The notes under the pieces: generated by a model | The model's input: the letters and a program-made list of their open reading frames with translations, nothing else | What the model was told of the DNA's origin: nothing | Databases searched by the model: none | Assembly (NCBI GenBank): GCA_036365145.1 | Contig: JAEOAD010000005.1 | Coordinates: 6,119,001-6,183,000, forward strand | Direction: 5' to 3' | Source: Orientallactaga sibirica | Taxonomy: Eukaryota > Chordata > Mammalia > Rodentia > Dipodidae | Length of the DNA: 64,000 nucleotides | Program-made: the position numbers and the translations under genes | Part shown: one piece after another, positions 1-10,640 of the stretch | Numbering within the stretch: the stretch's first letter is position 1 | Layout: each line of letters opens with the position of its first letter

Positions 1-177
1 TTGCTCTTAGTTGAGTGCATGTCCCAGAAGAGGAAACACAGGTGCCCTAGATGGTTATACAGAAAGTATTTGTGAGAAAAGTTCCAATATTGTGGGAAAA
101 GTTTCTATTTTCAAGCAATTTTTTAAATTTTGAGGTAATTGTATATCCATATGTACTTATATAAAAATAATACAAAG

Positions 178-356
178 GCTGGGAGTGGTGGCACACACCT
201 TAAATCCTGGCACTTGGGAGGCAGAGGTAGGCAGATCACCTTGAGTTCGAGGCCACCCTGAGAATACATAGTTAATTCCAGGTCAGCCTGGACCAGAGTG
301 AGACCCTACCTCGAAAAACTAAAAAATAAAAAAAAAATAAATAAATAAATAAATAG
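178..356 (+). mobile_element. B1-like (7SL-derived) SINE
   Basis: It has a GGTGGCACACACC head, a GAGTTCGAGGCCA box and the AGTGAGACCCTACCTCG end typical of this genome's B1-like unit, followed by an A-rich (AAAT)n tail. It is flanked by perfect 10-bp duplications TAATACAAAG at 168-177 and 357-366. Confidence 0.9.
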
Positions 357-368
357 TAATACAAAGAA

Positions 369-529
369 GCCAGGCGTGGTGGCACAAGCCTTTAATCCCA
401 GCACTTGGGAGGCAGAGTTGGGAGGATCGCTGAGTGTTCAAGGCCACCCTGAAACTACATAGTTAATTCCAGGTCATCCTGAGCTAGACTGAGACCCTAC
501 CTTGAAAAACCAAAATAATAATAATAATA
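369..529 (+). mobile_element. B1-like SINE
   Basis: It begins GCCAGGCGTGGTGG and ends in GAGACCCTACCTTG plus an (AAT)n tail. It lies directly after the target duplication of the copy before it, so two copies sit head to tail. Confidence 0.88.
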
Positions 530-2077
530 CAGAGGGCACTCATTTCCCCATCCCTCTCTTTCTCTTACATCTTACAAAGCTATTATACAATATTACAACC
601 AAGACACAATATTAACAAAGAAACAACATTTCCATCACTACAGTGATCCTGGTGTTGTTCCTGAGAGCTGCGCACACTCCTCCAGTTCTCACTTTAACTA
701 CTGGCACTACAAATGTGTTCCTCGTTGCATGAACTTTTCCTGGGGAGATGTGAACAGGTGTCTATTCACTCCAAGATAGGGAATCAACAACAGACCAAAA
801 AAGCCAATCCAGCCAAGTCTAGCTTAGTGAGCCAGTGAGTTTACCGAGGTCACATATAGGAGGGAGGGTGAGGAGCAACATCCTGAGAATATCCTCTGAT
901 CTTCACATGTGCTCTGTGGTACATGGGTGCCCATACCCCTACACACACACCAAGAAAAAAGATATAGGGAAAAAACTTGGGGAATTAGCCATTATTTCTT
1001 CTGTTTCCTTCCCAGGAACAGGAGGGTTAGAAATTTTACTATGTTTCCACATCACCTTTATGGCTCCTTGTTCCAGTCTTTTTTCTCTGTTCTGCTTAGA
1101 CAGTTTTGAGATATTGGTCTAGTCTCCAACCCACTGATTCTCTCCCGTCTATTCCTTTCTGTTCATTGGTCTAATTCGTTCTGTTTTTCCAGATGCACAA
1201 TCCTCTTTGGTTCTTCGTGTCTTCTGGTTTGGTGTCGATCATCCTCTTCTTTCATTTGCTGGAATTTGTAGCTGTGCATTGAACTTTTTAACATCTTTGC
1301 CGCATAGTTTTAAGATCATTGTCACTTCGGTGCTGGCCTCTGTTGAGTACATTTAGTAAAGTACATTTAGTATCCCTTTGCCTTGATGAATGATTTTAAT
1401 CGAAACCTTTTCATATCATATTAAGAGACTCTTAAGATCTTAGTAATAGCTTCTAGAAGACTCTTTCTGACATTTCTTTGGCAGGGAAAGGAGGAGAACA
1501 TTTTGTAATTGTCAGGCAGAGGTAAAACCTCATTTTTTCAAGTGGACCTCTGTTGTCACCCAAAGGGAGAGCTTCTACTTGCTGCTAGGTGCCCACCATA
1601 AGAGTTCTGGCTTTCCACATGGCCTCCTGTGACATTACCATGGGGGTGCTTCTGTGGCCCCTAAAGGGTGGAAAAGCTGTGTCTCCCCTCGGGTGCTCCT
1701 CTGGCCCCACTCAGCACTTGTTTCCTTACCACCAGGTAGGTGTGTTTGGAATTGATTGGCTGTTAAGTGTCAAGACAGCTAGCCACCTCTACCGCGACTT
1801 TTCGTGGGAAGCCTATGACTGGAAGTTAGATAAAAAACAGCTTCTGAGAGTGCACTGGGGAAGGAAAACTACAGACTCTCGTACAAGTTGAAAATCCCAA
1901 ACTGAAATACAAAAAAATACATAAATTTCAAAACCCTTTGGAATATCACAGGGCCAGCCAGGACAGTTTATGAAACTATTCCAAAATCTCAATTTTTTCC
2001 AAATCCCAAACAGCAGGGTCTCAAACAGGTATTTCTTAGTCCATTTTCAGGTGACTTAGAATGGGTCCTAACATTTT
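530..2077. other. Upstream AT-rich sequence without a recognised gene
   Basis: No convincing ORF or RNA gene. Around 1140-1190 there is a short resemblance to an antisense LINE-1 ORF2 segment (a CATTGGTCTA phrase), too weak to annotate. Confidence 0.5.
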
Positions 2078-2420
2078 TACGAACATTTTATTGATAATTT
2101 TCATACATGTACATAATGTATTTTGATCATAACTCCCCCGTTACCTTTCTTGTCTCCCCACCCCAAACCCCTTGTACAGACCCCTTCATTCTAATTAGTT
2201 TCTCTTCTACTTCGATGCTATTGTTGTTGTTGTTATTATTACCTTCTATGCCATCCATGACAGAATGATACTGGGCCCAATACCATGCTGGTCTTAGGCA
2301 GATAGGGACAGTTTGTGTGAGGGAAATGAATGCAGTGGCTCCTTTGTATCTGGAAGATAGCATTCTAACGCTCTCTTCATCTAGCTTGGCTTCCAGTGAT
2401 GTTTGACCCATATTGAAAGG
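2078..2420 (-). mobile_element. Old LINE-1 3' end (fragment)
   Basis: On the plus strand it opens with TTTATTGATAATTTTCATAC and then runs through CCCC-rich and TTCTAATTAGTTTCTC segments. These correspond in order to the better preserved antisense LINE-1 3' UTRs at 28055 and 57157. It is diverged and non-coding. Confidence 0.5.
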
Positions 2421-2679
2421 CACACATAGAGAAGCTGGAGCAACATGCAGACCACAGTCTGCTCTGTGCTTAGCACTCGTTCACTCTGCAAGGGCTGGGT
2501 GAGTGATGGCTTTGTGTTGAGAGCTGTGTGTGCTGGGGCACACTGGTGAGGAACACACCAATCTTTATCTCAAGAGGCGCCCACATTGCTATAAAAAATT
2601 TAGGGGTTGTGTAGCAGACAGCTTCAGATTCGCTGAGATGAACTTCCAGACCAGGCACAGTTATGGAGCAAGGGATAGT

Positions 2680-2975
2680 TATTGAAACTTATAGATCAGG
2701 GGAAGTTCCATGATGGCAGAAGAAGCTGGCCTGGCCTGCTTTCACAGGACCAAACACAGAGAGCAAAGCCACAAGCCAAAAGCCACACAGCACAGCCCAC
2801 CTCCGGAACTCCAGCTAGGCACACTATGCATACCTTTAGATTGAAATCTCAAAACCACCACCGCACCTTAAGATCTGCCCAGTGACACTGCCCAGTGACA
2901 GGTGGCTGCCAATGCAAACTCAAACTAATAAAATACTGAATATATTGGTGGACATCTATTCAATCTACCACAGGT
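2680..2975. repeat. Possible old interspersed repeat of unknown class
   Basis: The stretch has rodent-repeat-like phrases (GTTCCATGATGGCAG, AGAGCAAAGCCACAAGCC) and ends in CAATCTACCACAGG. I recall similar text from rodent genomes but cannot assign a family. Confidence 0.25.
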
Positions 2976-3356
2976 TGGAAGCTGAGAATAAAGATTGGAA
3001 TTGTGGGTTAAAATTATATATAGTGTGTTTGTAATGTGTAATTTTTAAAATTTAATTTCTACATATGTGAATACATCTTTAGCAGAAATGTCCCTTTTTT
3101 AAATTTACTATTCTTTTCAAACTTTCACAGTGAGTAGACTAACATATGCTTACATCAACTTCTGTATTGAGAAAAGTGGAAGATATGATTGCTTTCTAAC
3201 TTGGAATTCCGCCATTCGGTTAACCCTGTGTTCCATTCTTGGCGGGCAATATTGAAAATATTTAGACTTTAATTTCAAAGGAGCTGAATGTGGCTGGTCA
3301 CTGCAGTTTGTTTTTTACCATTAGCTTTGCTCAGATATTACAGACCTTGCAAGATG
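2976..3356. other. AT-rich upstream sequence, nothing recognised
   Basis: Unique-looking AT-rich DNA with no ORF or repeat that I can support. Confidence 0.5.
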
Positions 3357-3364
3357 TCTGAACC

Positions 3365-3527
3365 TGCCGGGCGTGGTGGCACACACCTTTAATACCAGCA
3401 CTCAGAGGCAGAGGTAGGAGGATTGCCATGAGTTCCAGGCCACCCTGAGACTACATAGTGAATTCCAGGTCAGCCTAGGCTAGAGTGAGACCCTACCTGG
3501 AAAAACCAAAAAAGAAAAAAATATATA
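3365..3527 (+). mobile_element. B1-like SINE
   Basis: Complete copy from GCCGGGCGTGGTGG to GAGACCCTACCTGG with an A-rich tail ending in (AT)n. The flanking duplications are TCTGAACC at 3357-3364 and 3528-3535. Confidence 0.92.
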
Positions 3528-3535
3528 TCTGAACC

Positions 3536-4740
3536 AAAAAGACAGGTCAGAGACTTCAAGCTGATTAATGACCAAGTTGACACAGTGGGGTGGGGAGGGC
3601 AGAACCTGGATAGACCTAGTGCGTAGTGCACACATCTGGGGAACTGCAGACCATTAAACTCGGAGCCTCAATCCCATGTTTACCAATCTTCTGATTGTAT
3701 ACCATGACGAGGGAGTAATGTCTGGGAAGGGACACTATATGCACGTCAAGTTGGGAACCCCGCTCCAAACATCAAGCTTCACGTGCTCTACAGGGTAAGC
3801 TCTGGATCGTCTTCAAGTAAATAATGAGATATACACCATCTCCTAAGTGGAGCTAGACAGTCACCAGGAGGACCACGCCAGGGGAAATCAGCTACTGAGG
3901 AAGATAACCTTGATGCCAGCTTCTTTAGATATTGGTTTTATGTTTTCTGGGAGAATCTTATGTGGGGCCTATGACAGGTTTTTAATTTCCTTCAACCTGT
4001 TTGGGGATTGCATAGTATTGCCCAGGTAATTTGCTGGATATTAAAATAGATATTAACATATCATCTTTCAAGTCTTTGGACTGGTAGAGTAGAAATGTTA
4101 TCAATACCATACAAAACAATTTCATGAAAACCTTGAAAATAGATGAGTTAAGCATTTTTATTTCAGCATATGACATTTGCATAATAAGTATAGATTTTTT
4201 TAAAACCTTGAAACAAGATGTTTTAAGAAAAATGTAAGAAATTACCCAAATAGAATCAAATCATAAGCATTTTCTGTATTTGGTCACAAGCCTTTTAAAG
4301 AAATATGCGATTACAAAACTCCTGGTTTTCAATTCAAGTATCCTATGTGTATAAAGATCTATGAGTCATTTTATGTTTTAATTTAGATTACAACATCTAA
4401 ACCTATAAGGAGTAACTGTTATGCGCTTGCCTCATTACAAAGAAATTTGCATGATGAATGTCCTGGTCTTTATTAAGACGCACTACTGACACATTGTAGG
4501 TACTTCCATGGACCAGGAGTGAAACATTAAGAATTTCCCTTTTCTAGTTAATGGAGGGAAAAACCAAAGGGCCGTTTTGAGGCTGTACAAATGCCATGCA
4601 AATCTTCAAAGGCGGTTATAAGGTACTAAACAAAGGATAACACCAACCACTAGAAAGAGGAAAAAAATCATAGTAGTGCGGAGGAGAAAATGAACTTCCT
4701 GGCTCGGTAGCTTTTTTAAAGTTCCTGGGCAGGAAACCTC
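3536..4740. other. Upstream flank of the promoter, no gene
   Basis: Mostly unique-looking AT-rich DNA without recognisable repeats, which is uncommon in this window. The last 500 bp could include distal promoter elements, but no specific site stands out. Confidence 0.5.
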
Positions 4741-4745
4741 CTTCA

Positions 4746-4754
4746 GGGGCGGGG
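4746..4754 (+). promoter_or_regulatory. GC box (GGGGCGGGG)
   Basis: This is a consensus Sp1/KLF site about 290 bp upstream of the TATA-like motif. Beyond it lies a C-rich stretch near 4808-4825. Both sit in the transition from AT-rich DNA to the CpG island. Function is inferred from position only. Confidence 0.4.
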
Positions 4755-5008
4755 AAAGTCTTTGGCTCTCCAGGGACCACTCCCAGCTAAGTTCGCCTCA
4801 ACTTTTCCCTGCCCCTCCCCCGTCACTCCTCGCCTCAACCCCCAAAACTGGGGAGCCACCGGAGATAGTGGGCACAGGTACCCGAAATGTGTTAGCGGCA
4901 GACATAGATGCGTATGGAAGTGCCCACATACCTCCAAATCGGCCCCCATTCACAGACAAGCCCAGGGGAGTTCCAAGGACGCCTGGAGGCTCATCTTAAA
5001 AACTGGGG

Positions 5009-5028
5009 TGTGTGTGTGTGTGTGTGTG
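5009..5028 (+). repeat. (TG)10 dinucleotide repeat next to the TATA-like motif
   Basis: Ten perfect TG units end 7 bp before the TATA consensus. Alternating purine-pyrimidine tracts can form Z-DNA and often vary in length. Placed in a promoter, this could be a length-variable regulatory element. Confidence 0.9.
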
Positions 5029-5035
5029 TCCAACC

Positions 5036-5044
5036 TATAAAAGG
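5036..5044 (+). promoter_or_regulatory. Candidate TATA box (TATAAAAGG)
   Basis: This is a perfect TATA consensus about 60 bp before the CpG island begins and 7 bp after a (TG)10 tract. If used, transcription would start near 5065-5075, giving a leader of roughly 860 nt. Related motifs TCTAAAAGG (about 5156) and TTTAAAAGG (about 5176) lie inside the island and would give starts near 5185-5210. CpG-island promoters often lack a working TATA box, so use is unproven. Confidence 0.45.
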
Positions 5045-5893
5045 ACAATAGTAAAAACAGATCCGGCCTCACGTTCTTTCGCTCCAAGGGGCTCCAAGGT
5101 GGCGCGCTGGGCCCGAGGCCCTGAGCTGCAGCTCCCCCCCCGCCCCCCTGCACCCTCTAAAAGGCACACTGCCCCTTTAAAAGGCCGCGCATCTCCAGGC
5201 CGGCCTTCCTCCCCGGGGCTCCAGCTGTGATTGACGCTGGGCGGCGAGAGGAGGCGCCTGGTGCTAACAAAAGTCCGGCCCGCGGGCGAGCCGCGCCGGG
5301 CCACCCGTCTCCGCTCGCTCGCCCGCTGGCTCTCGGGTCCGCTCGGGGCACCGGCAACAAGTGGTCACCGCGCCCTCGGTGCCCGGGGGAAGCGCGGCGA
5401 GCGCGCCGGGGCTCTGCCCGGGGGGAAACGGCGGCGGAGCGGGCTCGGGCTCGGGGTGCGGGAGCCGCGCGCGCACAGCCCGGCCGGGATCGCCCTTGGC
5501 CTTGGCGTTGGCGGGCGCACGGGGTCCCCGCGGCGGCGGCGCACGCTGCTGCGCGCCCGGCCTGTGCGCTGCACCACGCAACACGGCCCCGGCCCCTGCC
5601 CGGCCCCGGGACGCGGCGTGTCCACGGCGGCCCCGAGCGAGCGCGCGCTCTGAGGGACCCTGGCCGCGCCCTCCGAGCATCCCCGGCGGGGTGCCCAGAA
5701 GGGACCGAGCGCCCCCTGCCCATCGCTGAGAGGGGACATCAGCCGTCCACCCGTCATCCCCAAACCGGACGGCCGAGACCGGCCCCCCCACCCCCGCAGG
5801 CGTCGGGAAAGTGGGGGGGAGCGTGTGTGGCTGACCGTGACGTCCAGCGTGCTTTCCCCGGGCTCCCCGCGGCGAGGGACGTGAGCCCCAGCC

Positions 5894-5923
5894 ATGCAGT
5901 GTCCCGGGAGACGGCGGGCATGA
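5894..5923 (+). CDS. Upstream ORF 1 in the FBXL7 leader (9 codons)
   Basis: It reads M-Q-C-P-G-R-R-R-A then TGA, out of frame with FBXL7, ending 10 nt before the main start codon. Its ATG is the first in the leader, with none between about 5045 and 5893. The context has G at -3 and C at +4, so initiation would be moderate. It is likely regulatory rather than a functional peptide. Confidence 0.5.
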   Translation: MQCPGRRRA

Positions 5924-5970
5924 CGGCGACAGGATGGGCGCGAACAATGGCAAACAGTACGGCAGCGAGG
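5920..5970 (+). CDS. Upstream ORF 2 overlapping the FBXL7 start
   Basis: The ATG at 5920 overlaps the TGA of upstream ORF 1 (ATGA). It runs through the main start codon in the +1 frame and stays open to the splice donor, so its stop lies in exon 2. The context is G at -3 and A at +4. Ribosomes that start here would bypass the FBXL7 ATG, so it would be expected to lower translation. Confidence 0.4.
5934..5970 (+). CDS. FBXL7: FBXL7 first coding exon (partial CDS, codons 1-12 plus one base)
   Basis: The exon reads M-G-A-N-N-G-K-Q-Y-G-S-E and ends with one base (phase 1) before GTGAGT. This equals the N-terminus of vertebrate FBXL7 as I recall it, where the next residue is G. FBXL7 is the substrate-binding subunit of an SCF E3 ubiquitin ligase; reported targets include Aurora A, survivin and SRC. 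Its F-box and leucine-rich repeats are encoded by later exons that are not in this window. The ATG has A at -3 and G at +4, a strong Kozak context. An in-frame stop at 5727-5729 with no ATG after it in this frame supports 5934 as the start. The exon sits at the 3' edge of a CpG island, as expected for a first exon. The identification rests on 12 residues plus context, so a search should confirm it. Confidence 0.88.
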
Positions 5971-5976
5971 GTGAGT
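5971..5976 (+). other. FBXL7: Splice donor of FBXL7 exon 1 (GTGAGT)
   Basis: GAGG followed by GTGAGT is a near-perfect U1 donor site. It follows codon 12 plus one base, so intron 1 is phase 1. The donor lies at the end of the stretch that matches the FBXL7 N-terminus. Confidence 0.85.
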
Positions 5977-6060
5977 GGACCGGGCGGCGCGCGCCCTGGC
6001 TGGGCACCGCGGGCACCCTCGTCGTCCTCTTTGCAGCACGGTGTGATGATCCACGAGCGC

Positions 6061-9000
6061 GTTTGTGCCTGGACACTGCATTTGCACCGTGTGGCTCTTA
6101 GGGGTCCTTTTAGGGACGCTCGCAGGAGCAGTTCTGCAGTATTTCTGTAACATGTGTGCCTCAACTTCCCTTCCCGGCACACCTGGATTTAGGGGAATGG
6201 CTTGGCATAGCGGCGGCAGACGCTTTTGCAAAACAAAGCGGTGGAACTTTCACAGGTCTTTGTGCTTCGGTCCCTGGGACTTTCTTGTAGCAGGGAAGAA
6301 GAAGAAAAAAGAAAAAAAAAGGGGGAAAAAAAAAAAAAACTTTTGAAACAAGTTAAGCTTCCATTCTCTGCTAACTGCTCTGGTCTGACAGCTTTATAAA
6401 ACTAACCACCTATGGGGTCCCGCGAGGCGTGGATTGGTTGGGAGTTTGTCTGGGCTCTCTCTCGAGGCTCCATACGGGCAAAGGACCATCTGTTACTCGG
6501 GGGTTGGAAATTACACAGAAATATTGCCTGTCAAGTGAGAACTTGGAAGTTGGGGAAACTTTAAACTCCGCCTACTCTTAAAGGGATGATGGATGTGTGG
6601 GTTGGCTTCCCAGTCCCTCCTCCTCCTCTTTGCATAATACCGGTAGTGTTTTAACTCTGTTGATTAACTGCGTACCCCTGATAAGCATAAGACAAAAGCC
6701 TTTTCTGCAGTTCTGACGTTTTAGGGTTTGTGTCTAGTGAACTTGGCTGAGGGGAGTGAAGAGACAGAGTGGGTTTTCCAGCCTGCCCCCAGAGGACAGG
6801 CGGTTTCCAAGGAGGGGCCAGCCCTTGCAGACTGGTGGGAATGCAGAATGGCTATTCAGCCTGTGGTGTTAAGGAAGCTGTTATGGTCCTTTTGAAAACC
6901 TGGAGCCAGTGACCACAAAATGTGGGGGTCTCTGGCGTTTGTATCTGTGCTCATTCCTCAGCAGCTTTGTGAAATTACAGTGGAACCCCCACCAATCCGC
7001 ACGAACCTTTTGTTTAAATCAGTCTTTTTCCAGGCCATCATGTTTTGAATTCTTTATGCATATGGAATATATACATATTCTTGTCCTGTGCAGTTATATG
7101 ATAGAGAGAGCTTTTTTTTTTCTTAAAAAATCCAATTTTATCACTTTTTTAAAAAGTTTTTTTTTAAGACAGCTAGTGTGAAAGTGCGCTAAGAAAGATT
7201 ATCGGAGAGTCTTGGCCACTCACTCCCTGAAAGGTCTTCAAGCTGATGTTTTAAAAATGTGTGAAAAAATGAATGATGAAGCCTCCTAACTCTGAGGCAT
7301 GAAAAGGCTTTCAGTAGCTGTCTTGTGTGTGTGAGTTCTGGGTATGATGGGGTGCTGTCCCTCATCACTGTTGGGGAGGAAGGAGGGTGGCCTAAGAGGT
7401 GCAAGAGTCACCCTTGTGGTCCTCCAAAAAAAAATCCTGGTAGGGTCCTTCTAACCTCTGGCAACTTGTTCTTACATCCCAGCCTCCTCTACCTTACCGA
7501 GCAGTACAGTGTGTGGTATATGACGACTTCCTGTCTGAACAGCACAGTTTTCAACCCTTGGGAGAGAAAAAGGAGAGACAGGGAACTAATGTTCTCCAGC
7601 TGTTACCCGTAAACGCTACCTCTGCATTTTCACTTCAGCTCAAGTCAGATTTTACTGGATCAGATTTAGATACACTGTGGACTTTTTATAGGAAGAAAAG
7701 AAAAAAAAAAAAAAAAAACCAACCCTCTTGTGCTCAGCTGATCGAAGGTGACCAATAGGACCTTTTGGGAGGTGACTGTGAGTTTGTGAAAAGCCATGCT
7801 GTGTTTAGTTTCCATCAAGTCTTTTCAGAAGAGTCAAGATTCCTCCGTGGTAGACCAAGACAAGAGAGAGCAGCAGTAAAGTGACCTTCATGCCTGCCCC
7901 TGCCCCCTCCTTTCCCATTCCCTCCCTTACACAGCCCCTCCCCCCACAACAGGGTTCTATATTATTGGCCATAGTAAATGCTTGTGTTATTGTATGATAA
8001 AGTCTGTGCAGAGAAACCTGTTGGAATTTATATGTCAGCACTATACTTCTTATTCAAAATGTGAAAAACCCAAGAAAGTGAAAACAAGCTGTAGCCACAG
8101 TATGTCTCATCAAAGGCGACAGCTAAGAGTTTTCTGTTGGTGGAACTTAACTTAGGCATGGTGTACTTCAAACATACAGGGGGGAATTATGAATGAAAAA
8201 GTGCCTGTCCATATAGCAGGAGCTTGCTCAGCTCCACAACACTGATATTTGCATGCACTTAAGAACTCTTAGTTTGTGACAGCTGACATCACACATATAG
8301 CCCTTGGATATTGCAAACACTGTGGACTTATGTTGAAGATACAGTTTACATTTAAAAGGTTGTGTGGGGAGGGACACCTTTGCAGGTGCAGGAAGGCAGC
8401 AGCTTCTTCCAGCTCGGGGTGGTCCACAGGCCAGTGGGCTCTGAGCCACCGGCGAGCTTTGCAGAAAGTGGAGTCTTGTGGTTCTTCCACAACTGCGCAC
8501 TGATTTGCCATGCGCACGTTAAGGTTTTGGGAAGTTCCTGTGTGGAGACCAGAGTTACCACTTGGGAACCATGAGTTTAAGTCCCTCTTCTACTCCTGGT
8601 GTCTCTCTTTTGTGAAAGGAACTGATTCCTCAGTGACCCATTAGCTCTCATTAGCGCTTCCCTGAAGATGTAGTCCTTCCTTGTTTTCATTCTCATTTTG
8701 TTTTGCTCTCCTAATGCTTTTTAGTGGACTACTTAGAGAAGATTAGCCTTGCAAAGACTTGTTATAATTAATAGGGAAGTGAAGACTGCTCCTGCCAAGA
8801 GAGCTGAAGATCACCCCTCTTGTTACCCTTCTCTCCCTCTCACCTCTGTTTTGCTCAGACACCCCCATTTCTCCTGCTAATTCTGGGTCCCTAAACCCTT
8901 GCTTTTGGAGATCAAAGGTATATGTAAGTCCAAACTGTGTTTTGTTTCTTTCCCTAAATTCTTGGTAAATATTCAGATTAATGGTCTGCCTCAAGGCCAG

Positions 9001-10104
9001 CCTTGGATTTTGCTCCTGGGAGAAACTTACCGCAGCATTCTTGATCTCTAGCTTTCTAGAAACATAAGCGGACGTCTAAAATGATTAGTGTGTCCTGGTA
9101 AATTCTTTGATGAAGGGCTATTTTTTTTTTCCTTCTTCTTCTTTATCTTCTTTCAGAAAGTGTAAGTTACAGTTCCATGCATAGAAATCTGAAGAAGAAT
9201 GATTTTGGGGATTCAAAGACATTAGAGCCATTAGCTTTGACTCCAGTTAAGCCAAATAAACAAACCTCAGTTCAACCAGGAAGAGGGAGCAGCTTTCTCT
9301 GCCTTTTAAGGCTTGTGAGCTACACATCACTTACTCAGTGGTTTCAGAGCTATGTTTACTCTATTTCTGCAGGTCAGGGGCAGTAGCAATGTTAACAGCT
9401 ACTTTGCAAAGCCTTGGGTACTGTTGAATTGGAGCTGCACAGGACACAGGCATGGAGTTTGACCCCCTGGCAGCTCCCTGCTCTACCGGGGCCATTTCAC
9501 CATCTCAGATCCATGCTGTCAGATGAAGAGAGCCAGTTGCTTGAGAGTGTAAATCATCACAAACCCATCGCTACCTCAGAAACAAATCTTTAAACAATAA
9601 TGATGTCAGTTAACACATACTGGATGTTTACTGTGTCCTTTCGTGTCTCTAAGCGCTCGATAGGCAGCATTTTACTTTATGTACATGTGCTCCGTCCTAC
9701 CTGTAAGGAAACACAAGGTTAGCGATGATGACCATTTTCCCAGAGTCTTACAGGGGCCAGGTTTGTGTTAGCCCAGAGTGACTGAGGCTTTTACCAGCTA
9801 ATAATACACGTTGTCTTTTTGCTTACTGCTATGTGACAGGGATTCCAAGGGCCTTGTGTGTGTTGATGGGGGAAGGAAGGGAAGTGGGACAACTAACACA
9901 CATGGAACAAATCAGGAAACCATGTGATATATTACAAGGGGCCTAGGTCTCCGAATAAAGAGAATTGGCAGGAGGAGATAATTGGGAGTGTGGGAAGGAG
10001 GGAGTATTGCAACTTTAATTAGTCACCATAGGCCTCATTGAGAAGTCGGAATTTACACCAAGACTTAAAGGAAATGAACTGAACTTTGAGAATCCAGACA
10101 GTCA
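6061..10104 (+). other. Proximal intron 1, a 4-kb stretch without recognised transposons
   Basis: Apart from A-rich and T-rich runs (6298-6340, 7109-7162, 7695-7719, 9121-9130) I see no SINE, LINE or LTR. Lack of insertions just after a CpG-island promoter often marks conserved regulatory DNA, but nothing specific is visible. The short ORFs here have no recognisable products. Confidence 0.5.
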
Positions 10105-10111
10105 GTTGCTG

Positions 10112-10286
10112 ACTTTTATATTTTATTTATTTGAGGTGGGGGGAGGGAGGAAGAATGGGTGTGTCAGGGCCTCCAGCCACTGCAAACAAACTCCAGACAC
10201 ACTTACATGGGTCCTGGGCAATCAAACCTGTATCCTTGGGCTTTGCAGGCAAGCATCTTAACTGCTAAGCCATCTCTCCAGCCCCT
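10112..10286 (-). mobile_element. tRNA-derived SINE (short form)
   Basis: Reverse complement of the family that begins GGGCTGGAGAGATGGCTTAG. The A box (TGGCTTAGCAGTTAAGA) and a diverged B-box region are visible on the minus strand. The flanks repeat GTTGCTG at 10105-10111 and 10287-10293. Confidence 0.88.
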
Positions 10287-10351
10287 GTTGCTGTTTTTAA
10301 CTGCTACGTTATTTCACTGAAGAAAATATTCTACATGTCTGTTTCCAAGAA

Positions 10352-10640
10352 GTAGCCCTGACAAAGTGTCATACACCGGATGGCTTATAAACTGTACAAA
10401 GTTATTTCTCACAGTTTTGGAGGCCAAGCGAGACTTTCGGATGCCTGCATTGCGAGGGTCTGGTTATGACCCTTGTTGAGGCTGTAGATACCAGTTTCTC
10501 CTAACTGGCCCAAACCCCGTTCATGACAGCTCCACCCTTATGTCTGAGTTACTGCACAGCAGCCCACCTACTAATAGTGACAGTGCAGTTAAGGTTTCAA
10601 TATATTTGTTTTGGGGGTCAGCAGACATTTATTGCCTTGC
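10352..10640 (-). mobile_element. Ancient MaLR-type LTR fragment
   Basis: GGCTTATAAAC followed by TTATTTCTCACAGTTTTGGAGG is a phrase common in ancient mammalian LTRs read antisense. The better preserved copy at 48458 shares it. The ends are diverged and approximate, and the family name is uncertain. Confidence 0.5.

Larger units (their letters stand above)
5095..6060. promoter_or_regulatory. FBXL7: CpG island over the FBXL7 promoter and first exon
   Basis: The stretch is strongly GC-rich with frequent CpG, in sharp contrast to the AT-rich flanks where CpG is rare. It contains many GCGC and CGGCGG runs. It covers the presumed transcription start region, the leader and the first coding exon. 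Several frames are open across it on both strands, but only because stops are rare in GC-rich DNA. A TGACGT CRE-type core lies at 5838-5843. Confidence 0.9.

Noticed and set aside
1140..1190. Antisense LINE-1 ORF2 remnant
   Set aside because: The resemblance is one short phrase and extends no further with confidence.
5173..5184. CArG (SRF) box at CCCCTTTAAAAGG
   Set aside because: The A/T core is seven bases, not six, so it does not fit CC(A/T)6GG.
5227..6231. Long open frames (up to 307 codons) on both strands of the CpG island
   Set aside because: They begin at non-ATG codons or are antisense, have alanine/arginine/proline-rich composition and no domain, and exist because GC-rich DNA has few stops.
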